Shown here piece after piece: positions 7,770 through 15,463 of a stretch of 64,000 nucleotides of DNA. The position numbers and the translations under genes are program-made. The notes beneath the pieces were generated by a model that did no database searches, was not told where the DNA came from, and saw only the letters and a program-made list of their open reading frames with translations. The DNA lies in the NCBI RefSeq assembly GCF_044748305.1, contig NZ_JBIVFT010000004.1:248001-312000 (forward strand). Reading direction: 5' to 3'. The stretch comes from Arthrobacter_E sp044748305 (GTDB lineage Bacteria; Actinomycetota; Actinomycetes; Actinomycetales; Micrococcaceae). Within the stretch, counting starts at the first letter, position 1, and every line of letters starts with the position of its first letter.

Positions 7770-8548
7770 GCCGCGTCACCGCCTCGAGATGACCTGCCCT
7801 TTGCATCCTTGGCTCGCGCCCGGGCCGCAGAGGCTCCGAGGATCTGAACCCGGTCAAGGAGGTGAAGCCACTCGGCCGCCGGCCAACGGTGGGACTTGTC
7901 CACGCTGCATCTAACGTCCGTCTCCTGACCGGCCTGAGAATGGATGGCCCTCAGTAACTTGCCCTCGCATCGGGTCAACCCATCCGGCCCATGGCGCTGC
8001 ACGATGCACTGCCAGGCCATCTCCTCCAGGTGGACCGTCGCCTCCCGCGTGTACGGACGCGCCGCACGCCAAATCTCTGCCACGTCATCCCAGACACCCA
8101 GCACCAAGGACTCGTCCCGCCACGACACCACCCAGGACAACTGCCACGCCGAGATCCATTCCAGAAGCCCGGGGGTGGACTCGTCAACGATGCGCAGGCC
8201 CGACGTCCGGCGCTCCTTCTCCGGCTTCGCGAACTCTTCAGCCAGACGCCGTTCAACGATTTCCGCCGTGATAGGTCGTACCTTGTCCCGAGCCAAGGTC
8301 ATCAGATCCACGACGTCGGCGTTCAGCGGCAGCGGGGCCGCGGTGCGCGTCGCACGAGAGCCCGCCTCCTGCGGCCCGGCCACCGGGTGGAGTGCCGCCT
8401 CGAACACGGGCCACATGTTCGCCAGGTCCCGGCACCGAGACCGCAGGGTGTCCGTGCACCATCCGCACAGCCACGTCCCCGGCTCGGCCATGAGCGGCTC
8501 GCTGTGCACGGGGTTCACGCACAGGCCGGTTGGATTGATCGTTCCCAC
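7766..8548 (-). CDS. conserved-looking phage protein with an N-terminal Cys cluster
   Basis: A 260-residue protein I do not recognise. The N-terminus holds C-x4-H and WLCGWC (residues about 10-30), which could bind a zinc ion. The middle is helical with several Trp (LLEWISAWQLSWVVSWRDE). The C-terminus is basic (SAARARAKDAKGRSSRGG). It has no secretion signal or membrane segment. It lies between the HNH/initiator-like gene and a helix-turn-helix gene in the early operon, overlapping the latter by four bases. A DNA-transaction role fits the place but nothing in the sequence proves it. Confidence 0.6.
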   Translation of the reverse strand: MGTINPTGLCVNPVHSEPLMAEPGTWLCGWCTDTLRSRCRDLANMWPVFEAALHPVAGPQEAGSRATRTAAPLPLNADVVDLMTLARDKVRPITAEIVERRLAEEFAKPEKERRTSGLRIVDESTPGLLEWISAWQLSWVVSWRDESLVLGVWDDVAEIWRAARPYTREATVHLEEMAWQCIVQRHGPDGLTRCEGKLLRAIHSQAGQETDVRCSVDKSHRWPAAEWLHLLDRVQILGASAARARAKDAKGRSSRGGDAA

Positions 8549-8551
8549 TGG

Positions 8552-9751
8552 TCATTCCTCCTTGCACCGTGAACACGGCATAGCTTCGTTGTGGTCATCA
8601 CAGAGAGCAGCCAAGTACTCCCCGTTGACGGCCTGCTGAGCAGGCCTGGTGTTCTTCCCCCTGGACCTTCTTCTCGGGCGCTTACGTCGGGCAGGAGGGG
8701 GCAAGAGCTGGGCTTCAGTCCCGTCCCTACCTGAGCTGTCCTGACCTATCCCGTCCCGTCCCGACCCGACGCGGCTTGCTCCGGGAGACCTCTGACCTAG
8801 CCGCGTCCTAGCTGGACCCGGCAGGTCCGAATCGGGTGCGCCCTGCGAATCAGTGCCAGGCGCCTGGTTCGGGGCCGGAGACTTCGCCGAGGCCTGGGGA
8901 TCTGCGCTCTGGCGATCGACCACAGGGCCGGGAGTCTCAACGGCCCAAGCGGGAGGCCCGGACTGTTCCGAAGGCGATGTCTCGACCCGCGTGGATGGGG
9001 CCGCGGTGGCGGGCGGGCCGGAAGGTGCCGTTGCCTCGTCCACCTCCGCAGAGCTCTCAGCCTTGCGAGGAGACCTCTCGTAGGACGGCGTCACGGTCAC
9101 GCCGTGCTTCGCCAGGAACTTGACCGTCTCCGGCCCGTACAACGGTTCGCCCGGCGCTTGGAGGGTACTCCAGGTCCGGTCGGGGTCGTTCTGTCGGCGG
9201 CCGTTGCACTCCTTGCAGCACACCACGTAGGTCGCGATGGTCGCCTCGTCACCGGGAACCGCGTGGTCATATGACCCTGCACGGCCCGAGGTCCGGTCGG
9301 TCCAAGACACCGTCTTCCCGCAGTATCGGCAGGCGTCTCCGTCACGTAGCCGGACCGGAACCGTCTTCTTCGGGTCCCGGGCGTCCCGCTTGCGCTGATT
9401 CGTCCACTCCCTCTCAGCCTTCAAGATCATGTGGAACAGATCGTTGTCCTCGACCAGCTTGAATACCTGACGGCGCTCACCGCCCTCACCGTCGATCGTT
9501 GTCTCGATCCAGTACCCGCAGCGCTGAGCTGCGGAGGAGAGAGCTACGAACCGGGAGTGGGAGCCGGCCATATGGCGGGCGGTGCCGAGGGTAACGATGT
9601 AGTCCTGCTCAAAGGCTGCCGACTGGGTGGCGCACCGAGCGACGTATCCGAACAACTCGTTCAGGATCCGGTCGTCAGCGTCTGGCAGCTCGTGAGCGGT
9701 CAGGACGATGGGATGGTTAGCGGCAGCGTCGCTCTGCTTGAGCCATGGCAC
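8552..9751 (-). CDS. HNH-containing phage protein with an N-terminal replication-protein-like domain
   Basis: 399 residues in three parts. Residues 1-120 (MPWLKQSDAAANHPIVLTAH onward, with Asp-rich and helical segments) resemble the winged-helix front of phage replication or DNA-binding proteins. Residues about 120-210 form an HNH nuclease: CRYCGKTVSW, then DHAVPGDE, then CCKECNGRRQ. The rest is a long Pro/Ser/Ala-rich, low-complexity tail ending in a basic patch and two Cys pairs (LCDDHNEAMPCSRCKEE), possibly a small zinc finger. The GTG at 9751 has AGAAGGA upstream. It may be a homing-type insertion of an HNH module into a replication protein, or a genuine two-domain enzyme. Confidence 0.65.
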   Translation of the reverse strand: MPWLKQSDAAANHPIVLTAHELPDADDRILNELFGYVARCATQSAAFEQDYIVTLGTARHMAGSHSRFVALSSAAQRCGYWIETTIDGEGGERRQVFKLVEDNDLFHMILKAEREWTNQRKRDARDPKKTVPVRLRDGDACRYCGKTVSWTDRTSGRAGSYDHAVPGDEATIATYVVCCKECNGRRQNDPDRTWSTLQAPGEPLYGPETVKFLAKHGVTVTPSYERSPRKAESSAEVDEATAPSGPPATAAPSTRVETSPSEQSGPPAWAVETPGPVVDRQSADPQASAKSPAPNQAPGTDSQGAPDSDLPGPARTRLGQRSPGASRVGSGRDGIGQDSSGRDGTEAQLLPPPARRKRPRRRSRGKNTRPAQQAVNGEYLAALCDDHNEAMPCSRCKEE

Positions 9752-9769
9752 TGTGTCGTCCTTCTTTCG

Positions 9770-9886
9770 CTAATCGCTACATTCGCATTCCTCGGTTGCC
9801 CGGACCGCACCGCCGCAACTCTCGCACGTCGTGATCCGGGGCCGTTCCGTCAGCAAATGGCTGACATCAGGGAACTCATCCCCCAT
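9770..9886 (-). CDS. tiny zinc-ribbon-like phage protein (38 residues)
   Basis: Begins MGDEFPDVSHLLTERPRITT and ends with C-x2-C ... C-x-C (CESCGGAVRATEECECSD), spaced like a zinc ribbon. The ATG at 9886 has GGAGGTGAG four bases upstream, which is why the longer frame starting at 10027 is not used. It is the first gene of the leftward run that continues with the HNH protein, and it is divergent from the plus-strand gene at 9997. No function is assigned. Confidence 0.5.
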   Translation of the reverse strand: MGDEFPDVSHLLTERPRITTCESCGGAVRATEECECSD

Positions 9887-9996
9887 CGCTCTCACCTCCG
9901 ATCCCGGTTTCGGGAGCCCATCGGTAGGCACTGCTCGGAATGTCGAAGGCGCGGCGCCGGTTCGGCCAGCAGGTGCTTTTGTGGTGAAATTCGAGC

Positions 9997-10797
9997 GTGG
10001 ATGAGAACTCAACTCGCGTACCTTCATGGTTCTGGTGGCTTTCAGGAATCGTTCTCGCCGTGGCCGTAGTTCTGGCTACGTTGCTGGACTTCAACGCGCG
10101 GGGCGCCCGGATTGATGAGATGGTAGGAGACCCTGTCCTCGGCTTCTCCAAGAAACAATGGGGCGGGCTACTCTCCGGAGTTCTTGGAGCAGTCGTTGGC
10201 GCTGTTGCCGCTGTCGGAGTCCTCGTCGCAACCCTCTCGTCACAACAGAAGCAATTCGAGCAGGCACGCAAAGAGCAGCGACTGCAATTCGAACGGGCCC
10301 AAGACGAGCAGCGACTGCAATTCGAACGGGCCCAGGAGGCTGCAGCCAAGCAGCGTCTCGACGATCGTGTCTTCGACGCGATCAGCGATCTCACCGTGGC
10401 CGTCGCATCAATCAAGGTTGGCGAGCTGATTGACGACGCCCGGATCCACGAACTGCAAACCACCTTCACACACTGCTCCCGTATCTTCCTGTCGGGTGCT
10501 GACCAGGTGAAGATCCTTGCTGCAATTGCGGCCGACATGATGGCAGTTACGACAGCCCTCTTCCGCGTGGGCATCAGCCCCCAACTCAACGACGCGGACC
10601 GGGACAATATCAACTTGCGACTCTCAATCATCGTGGCGCAGTTGGCAGGATGGGATGCTGCTGGACCGGAGCGTAAAGCAACGGCGCTCGAACGAATCTC
10701 CAATGCGTCAGGCTCGATATCCGACGTTCTATTCAGATATGGGTGGAAAGAAGGGATGGCCGTCAAAGCCGCAATCGACTTCGCGGACGAACAGTAG
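9997..10797 (+). CDS. two-helix membrane protein with a repeat coiled coil; accessory gene of the prophage
   Basis: A 266-residue protein of unknown function on the strand opposite to the surrounding phage genes. There are two membrane helices (about residues 10-31 and 55-82), a short loop between them, and then a charged coiled coil containing two exact copies of an 11-residue unit (EQRLQFERAQ plus D or E). A soluble helical C-terminal domain of about 140 residues follows. The GTG at 9997 has no clear ribosome binding site; TGAAAT lies six bases upstream. Reversed genes in a lytic operon are often expressed in the lysogen, for example for exclusion of other phages. That is the best guess here and is not shown by any motif. 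Confidence 0.65.
   Translation: MDENSTRVPSWFWWLSGIVLAVAVVLATLLDFNARGARIDEMVGDPVLGFSKKQWGGLLSGVLGAVVGAVAAVGVLVATLSSQQKQFEQARKEQRLQFERAQDEQRLQFERAQEAAAKQRLDDRVFDAISDLTVAVASIKVGELIDDARIHELQTTFTHCSRIFLSGADQVKILAAIAADMMAVTTALFRVGISPQLNDADRDNINLRLSIIVAQLAGWDAAGPERKATALERISNASGSISDVLFRYGWKEGMAVKAAIDFADEQ
10273..10338 (+). repeat. 33-bp tandem repeat, two copies, in the coiled coil of the 9997 gene
   Basis: Unit 10273-10305 is followed directly by unit 10306-10338 with almost identical bases, each encoding EQRLQFERAQ plus one acidic residue. A degenerate earlier unit (QQKQFEQARK) precedes them. The near-identity at the DNA level suggests recent duplication, so copy number may vary between strains. 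Confidence 0.85.
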
Positions 10798-10900
10798 CTA
10801 TGTGTGGCATCCGCAAACACCCTTCCCGAAAACGTGATCGCCGGCCCTGACTCAGGTCCATACGACTGGCAACTGAGAGACAAGCACGCGAAACCACGCA

Positions 10901-11014
10901 TCATTCCCCGCCTTCCCAAAGGACGGTGAACGGGCCAATCCCACGGCGAGCCAGGCTGAACGCAGACTCCGCGAGCTGGATCGTGGCTGGCTCGGGCCTG
11001 TAGTGGCGACTCAT
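10901..11014 (-). CDS. possible small phage protein coupled to the ASCH gene
   Basis: A 37-residue frame (MSRHYRPEPATIQLAESAFS onward) whose ATG at 11014 overlaps the stop of the ASCH gene as ATGA. The operon uses this arrangement many times. Apart from the coupling and a reasonable composition there is no evidence of function. It could be a chance frame. Confidence 0.35.
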   Translation of the reverse strand: MSRHYRPEPATIQLAESAFSLARRGIGPFTVLWEGGE

Positions 11015-11415
11015 CGGTTCACCGGCGCTTCCCACAGTCCCTGCTTCCCGACTTCCGGGAACGGGCAGGCGAACGCGCGCGGGTTCTTGAGTCGCCAGTG
11101 GTACTGGTCGTTCTCCGCCCACGGACTGCACAAGGAGCCGTCGGGCTTCCGGCACTCCTCTGCGTGATGCACGTCAACGACGTCGACCTCGCCGAGCACG
11201 AAGCCCCGCAAGAACCAATGGCCCTGTGTCCGCTCCGGGGCTCTCAGGAGCGCTTCCTTGATCGCGGGTGCCTCGAACGCGCTGGAGTCCTCGCCCTGGC
11301 CGGTATGAACCCATATCGTCCCGCGGTGACGGGTCGCCCACGTCCGGTTCTCTATGTCCTTCCCCGCGTGGATGATCGCCCATCCCCACGGGGCCTTCAA
11401 CGTCAATGACTTCAT
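11011..11415 (-). CDS. ASCH-domain protein
   Basis: 134 residues with the ASCH (PUA-like) fold. The start MKSLTLKAPWGWAIIHAGKD followed by IENRTWATRHRGTIWVHTG is the signature first half, with GK-IE-R in the ligand pocket. The second half has GEVDVVDVHHAEEC and W-R-L strand elements. ASCH proteins bind RNA or modified nucleosides, and some bacterial members are N4-acetylcytidine amidohydrolases. Which activity applies here cannot be read from the sequence. The ATG at 11415 has AAGGAG upstream. In phages they may act in RNA or nucleotide metabolism during takeover. Confidence 0.75.
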   Translation of the reverse strand: MKSLTLKAPWGWAIIHAGKDIENRTWATRHRGTIWVHTGQGEDSSAFEAPAIKEALLRAPERTQGHWFLRGFVLGEVDVVDVHHAEECRKPDGSLCSPWAENDQYHWRLKNPRAFACPFPEVGKQGLWEAPVNR

Positions 11416-11482
11416 GATCTTCTCCTTGGTCTGCTCGATGTCTTGCTGGCCCGGCAGCCCGGGAATCCTGGCTTCGGACCGC

Positions 11483-11671
11483 TCAGGCTGTGATCGAACG
11501 GATCTGTCCTTTGAATCCGACGACGGCCTTGACCGTGGTCGTTTTGTCGGCTCCCGCGTTCTTGGCTTGTTCGACGAAACGCTCCATGTCGGCGAGAGTC
11601 AGGCCCGACGAGTCGCGAGCGCGGAGGGTGACCGTGGCGATTGGTGCGATCGGTGGCGTGTTGTCGTTCAT
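11483..11671 (-). CDS. small phage protein of unknown function (62 residues)
   Basis: Starts MNDNTPPIAPIATVTLRARD at an ATG (11671) overlapping the stop of the upstream gene as ATGA. It has a short beta-rich front, then a helix (LTLADMERFVEQAKNAGADK), then a strand. This is a compact alpha/beta mini-domain without recognisable catalytic residues. The coupled start is why I reject the longer frame beginning at 11758. Function is unknown. Confidence 0.55.
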   Translation of the reverse strand: MNDNTPPIAPIATVTLRARDSSGLTLADMERFVEQAKNAGADKTTTVKAVVGFKGQIRSITA

Positions 11672-12144
11672 GCCGCTACCGCCCCGGCTGGGTCGTGGCA
11701 GGTGCACGCGCAGTCTCGGACGATGTCGTTGATCAGGTCCCTGGCGCGGAAGTCGCATTTGTGGTGGTTGCCGGCGCGGCAGTCCGGGGATACCGGGAGC
11801 GGCGCGATCCGGAGGATCCCGTCAGTGACCTCGGCAATGTATCGGCCCTCCGCGAACTGTCTGGGTCCGAACTGCGCATGCGGGATTTCCTGGATGCGGC
11901 GGTTTACGACGCAGTCGAGGAGGTTCGGGCGGCATGCGGCCGGGTGCTGGATTGTCCATCCGGCCTTGCTGAGCTCGAGGACATGCCCGGACTGGCGGAG
12001 CTCGTCCACGGTGTCAGCGGCTGCGAGCGCTGCGGTGGCGATTGGCGTGGCGAAGTCGTCGTGTTGTGTGAAGGTGATGCCTTCGTTGAGGGCGGCTCGG
12101 ATCGCTTCTGCTGCGGCGCGGGCGCGGCGTTCCTGGTTGTTCAT
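11668..12144 (-). CDS. phage protein with C-terminal Cys/His cluster
   Basis: 158 residues. A helical N-terminus (MNNQERRARAAAEAIRAALN) leads into a middle domain with WTIQHPAACRPNLLDC, and then a C-terminal cluster C-x5-HHKC ... C-x-C-x-C (residues about 122-152) that looks like a metal-binding knuckle. The ATG at 12144 has GGAGGTAG upstream and overlaps the stop of the clamp-like gene as ATGA. I recognise the style from other actinophage early operons but cannot name a function. Confidence 0.6.
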   Translation of the reverse strand: MNNQERRARAAAEAIRAALNEGITFTQHDDFATPIATAALAAADTVDELRQSGHVLELSKAGWTIQHPAACRPNLLDCVVNRRIQEIPHAQFGPRQFAEGRYIAEVTDGILRIAPLPVSPDCRAGNHHKCDFRARDLINDIVRDCACTCHDPAGAVAA

Positions 12145-13313
12145 CGGACTACCTCCAGTGTTCGTTTCGTGGTCTTGCCGCTGTATGCCGTGAGGGCTTC
12201 CTTCAGCTGTTCGGGCTTGATGAGGACGTCGCGTGCCTTTCCTGGCTCCGCAGTGCTGGCAATGACGCCGTGGCCTTCCATGAGTTCGACTAAGCGCTGG
12301 GCCTTGGCGAAGCCAATGCGGAGTTTGCGCTGAAGCATCGTGGTCGAGGCGAACTGTGTAGTGACTACGAGCTCAATGGCCGCGGCGAGGATCTCGGCGT
12401 CGTCTGCTGAGGCGTCCTGGACCGGGACCATCGCGGCGGTCGGTGAGGTGCTGGCGCGGACGAAGCCGGGCAGGCGATTCACCGTGACGTCAATGCCCTT
12501 GGCCCGGGCCTCCGCGGCGGCGTCCTCCATCGCCTCGAAGAATGCCCGGGACTCGTCCCCGCTGGCCCCTGCGCTATCGCGCGGCTCGGGTCCGCCCTCG
12601 ACGAAGTCACTGATCCGGTCCACCCACCCCTGATGGGCGGCTTGGATTTCGCGGGCCGGGTTCGTCGCGTCGTCGAGGTCCATGCGGATGCCAAACAGGA
12701 TTCCCAGGAACGAGTCTCCACACGCGATCAGGAACCGGTTGGCCACGTTCGTGGGCGTGACTACAAGGGGCTTCGAGTAGGAAGCGGCGGCCGTGGTGAA
12801 GAGCTTCAGGTTCGGGCCACTGGCCACGACCTGCTCCGGGAGGGTCTGGTCGTCCAGTAGCGCCGAAGAAATCAACCGGCCCCACGGGAGCGGGAATGGC
12901 CCGTCCGTAGACGCAAGAGGTTCTTTCAACTCCTTACCCGGGAAGAGCCCGCCCACGTCCTGGACCTCGATGAACTCGTCGTTGACGGTGATCATCAGCT
13001 CGGACATGATGTCCTCCTGGTCCTTCTTCGACTTGCCGCGGAACAACGCAGCTATCTCCGACGCCAAGGTCGGGGGCATGTTGAACGAGTCGGCGCCGTT
13101 GAACTCTCCCGTCAAGCCCTCGATTCCCCATGCAGATACGGCGGCGAGGCCAGCGGTCACACGGTTCGTCGCGACAACGTAGAGGTTGCGATCGGTCAAG
13201 GTGAAGTGAATGACATCGACGCCGGGCGTGTCCTTGTCGGCATGCGGAATCACCGAGGTGAGCGCGGCACGAAAGTCGTCCGTGCCGACCATGAATTGCA
13301 GGTTCTTCGACAT
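12141..13313 (-). CDS. sliding-clamp (DnaN)-like protein with C-terminal FtsK-gamma winged helix
   Basis: A 390-residue composite protein. Residues 1-215 resemble a DNA polymerase III beta-clamp subunit: MVGTDDFRAALTSVIPHADK, then DVIHFTLTDRNLYVVATNRV in the place where DnaN has its first strand and DNA-facing loop, then a Phe/Ile-rich second lobe. Residues about 303-366 are an FtsK-gamma winged helix (DAEILAAAIELVVTTQFAST, then MLQRKLRIGFAKAQRLVELM and the GKARDVLI wing), the domain that reads KOPS in chromosomal FtsK. A charged linker joins them. The start at 13313 has GGTGA upstream. It sits among DNA modification genes, so a role in replication or processivity is likely; what the FtsK-like part binds is unknown. 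Confidence 0.75.
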   Translation of the reverse strand: MSKNLQFMVGTDDFRAALTSVIPHADKDTPGVDVIHFTLTDRNLYVVATNRVTAGLAAVSAWGIEGLTGEFNGADSFNMPPTLASEIAALFRGKSKKDQEDIMSELMITVNDEFIEVQDVGGLFPGKELKEPLASTDGPFPLPWGRLISSALLDDQTLPEQVVASGPNLKLFTTAAASYSKPLVVTPTNVANRFLIACGDSFLGILFGIRMDLDDATNPAREIQAAHQGWVDRISDFVEGGPEPRDSAGASGDESRAFFEAMEDAAAEARAKGIDVTVNRLPGFVRASTSPTAAMVPVQDASADDAEILAAAIELVVTTQFASTTMLQRKLRIGFAKAQRLVELMEGHGVIASTAEPGKARDVLIKPEQLKEALTAYSGKTTKRTLEVVR

Positions 13314-13318
13314 GGCCG

Positions 13319-13705
13319 TCACCACTCCCAGATGAATTCGATGGGGCTGCCGTACGGGTCCAGCCTCGAGGTCCTGATCTTGTCCACGACTTCCTGGGCC
13401 CTCCGGATCGCCTTCTCCATGTCGTGAAACCAGAGGGTCTCGTGGCCAACGTGGAAGCAAGTCGTTGGCGACGTCCAGATCACGACCTTCCACCAGCGTC
13501 TGTAGGGTTCCGGGTCGAGCGCGTGCGTCTCGTCCGGGATGGCAGAGCGCACGCCGGCGCGGGGGTACAAGCGCAGTGGGTGGAGGGTCTGACCACGCTG
13601 TTTCTCCGTCCGAGTGAACGGCCGCAGATGTCGCCGCATCAGCTCGATGGAGCGGACCTCGATTGTTGTGCTCTTCGTCGTGTGAATCACTTCGATCTCA
13701 GTCAT
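13319..13705 (-). CDS. phage protein of unknown function, between clamp-like and methyltransferase genes
   Basis: A 128-residue protein (MTEIEVIHTTKSTTIEVRSI onward) with a basic front, a central RRWWKVVIWTSPTTCFHVGH strand region, and a helix plus aromatic tail (PIEFIWEW). I prefer the ATG at 13705 because GGAG lies six bases before it; the ATG at 13717 has no such site. No family is recognised. It lies immediately after the cytosine methyltransferase and 5 bases before the clamp-like gene, so it is part of the DNA-metabolism block. Confidence 0.55.
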   Translation of the reverse strand: MTEIEVIHTTKSTTIEVRSIELMRRHLRPFTRTEKQRGQTLHPLRLYPRAGVRSAIPDETHALDPEPYRRWWKVVIWTSPTTCFHVGHETLWFHDMEKAIRRAQEVVDKIRTSRLDPYGSPIEFIWEW

Positions 13706-13720
13706 TGGGTTCTCCATCGT

Positions 13721-15463
13721 TCAGGGCGCTTGAAGGGAGTCGGCGCCGATCATGAGCAAATCGCGGGCCATGGGCGGGGTGACGGCGTTGCCCGACTGCT
13801 TGACCTGGTCACGCTTAGACCCGGTCATCACGTAATCGCGCGGGAACGCCATGCCCCACATGACCTCGTGGGGCTCGAGCATCCGGAACGTGCAGTCCTC
13901 CACGGCCGGGACGTCCACGCTCATCAGGCCGTGATGGTTGCCGCCCGCCGTGACCGTGTCCATGACGTCCCGCACATGCTTCGGGGAGTTGGCCCCCCGC
14001 ATCGTGACGAGGGCGTGGCGGTCCACCGTTGTAACCGTCGGCATCGCCTCGGCCGTCGGTCGGGCCTGACCCGCGCTGTAGTACGGCACCAGGAGCGACT
14101 GATGACCCGACGTCGTGAGAGTCCGCATCGGCTCATCAACCGGGGTCGTCAGATAGCCGCTGTCGCCCGAGACGTTGTTATTGCGCACCAGGAACGCAGG
14201 CGGCACCAGGAGCGACTGGACGTTCGCCGTCGTGAGCGTCGCATGCGGGTCCTCCGTGGTCCGCGCCTGGTTCGCCCAGTTGTTCGTCATGAGGATGCCC
14301 GTCTCATTGCGAGTCGTCTGCGTCCGCATCGGAGCGGCAGCGTCCTGGGCGTCCTTCCCGTCACGGCCCTCGACCGGGATCAAGAGCGCCTTCGAGACGC
14401 TGCTGTGAAGGGTCCGGAACTCCTCGGACACCGGCCAGATCCGGTAGTAGCCCCCTCCCCTGGCCGGGTTCGCCGAGTCATACGTGTTACCCGCAGCCTC
14501 CAGAACCATGGGATCGATCAGGCAATGCCCTGCGCCTTCGGTCGTGAGCGTCTGCACCACCTCGGACGGCAGGTAGTTCCGGGCCCGCCCGCTGCGCATG
14601 AGCGACAAGAAGGGCTCGCTACTGTACTTAGCAAGCCCGGCCTCGATACGGGCCATGGTCTTCGGCGCCAGTGGCTTCTCACGGTCCCCGATCCGCTGGC
14701 CCGGAAGGGACCAGTCGATCGCGGACGCCGCGGGCAACCAGCCCGGTTCCACGACGGCGTTCCGGCACTCCGTCCGCGGGCACCGCCACACGTACTGCGC
14801 CCGATACCGGCCCCACGGCTGCCCCGGCTTCTTCCACGCCTGCATCGCGTCGATCAGGCCATGGTCCGGGCAATACGCTTTCGGCCGGAGACGATCGAAG
14901 TCCGGGGCTCGGTTACCCTTCCGCCAGAACACCACATACATGCGGTCCCGGGACTGCGGTGCCGGGAGGCCGCCGAGCTGGGCGTGCATCGAGTTGTGGA
15001 ACACGATCCGGTGGTCATAGCCGAGCTTGACCATGCACGACAGCCATTCATCGAAGAACAACCACTTCGCCGCGTCCACCACGTTCTCCGTGATGATCAG
15101 CGGGTACCGGTGTTGCTCCGCGTACCGGGGCACGTCCCACATCGTCGCCCGCGACCGGTCCGCCGCGATGTCCTCCGTACCGCCGAAAAGCATGCCCTGG
15201 TTCGTGACCCTCTTCCGGCCCTTCGCCATCGAGTGATTCGTGCACTCCGGCGACGCCCAGAGAATGTCCGTCGGCGCGATCCGGCGCGGATCATACTGGC
15301 TGATATCCGCCTGCACGTGGTCCGTGTCCGGGTGGTTCGTGTTGTGGGTCTCGATTGCCCGGCCCCAGTGGTTCATCGCCGTCGCCACCCGGATCCCCGG
15401 GACCGCGAGCGCTCCGGTGCTGGAGCCGCCGGCGCCGCAGAACATGTCAGTCATCGTGAGCAT
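13721..15463 (-). CDS. cytosine-C5 DNA methyltransferase with an expanded repeat target domain
   Basis: 580 residues that transfer a methyl group from SAM to cytosine C5 in DNA. Motif I is DMFCGAGGSSTG (6-17). Motif IV is the variant ASPECTNHS, with the catalytic Cys at about 74. Motif VI is ENV (126-128), motif VIII QSRDR (170-174) and motif X QSGNAVTPPMA near the C-terminus. The stretch between VIII and X, about residues 300-530, is much longer than in bacterial enzymes and carries about six repeats of the type P-M-x-T-L-T-T ... LLVP. No restriction enzyme gene is adjacent, so self-protection of phage DNA is the likely job. It starts in a TAATG overlap with the preceding methyltransferase. 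Confidence 0.88.
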   Translation of the reverse strand: MLTMTDMFCGAGGSSTGALAVPGIRVATAMNHWGRAIETHNTNHPDTDHVQADISQYDPRRIAPTDILWASPECTNHSMAKGRKRVTNQGMLFGGTEDIAADRSRATMWDVPRYAEQHRYPLIITENVVDAAKWLFFDEWLSCMVKLGYDHRIVFHNSMHAQLGGLPAPQSRDRMYVVFWRKGNRAPDFDRLRPKAYCPDHGLIDAMQAWKKPGQPWGRYRAQYVWRCPRTECRNAVVEPGWLPAASAIDWSLPGQRIGDREKPLAPKTMARIEAGLAKYSSEPFLSLMRSGRARNYLPSEVVQTLTTEGAGHCLIDPMVLEAAGNTYDSANPARGGGYYRIWPVSEEFRTLHSSVSKALLIPVEGRDGKDAQDAAAPMRTQTTRNETGILMTNNWANQARTTEDPHATLTTANVQSLLVPPAFLVRNNNVSGDSGYLTTPVDEPMRTLTTSGHQSLLVPYYSAGQARPTAEAMPTVTTVDRHALVTMRGANSPKHVRDVMDTVTAGGNHHGLMSVDVPAVEDCTFRMLEPHEVMWGMAFPRDYVMTGSKRDQVKQSGNAVTPPMARDLLMIGADSLQAP

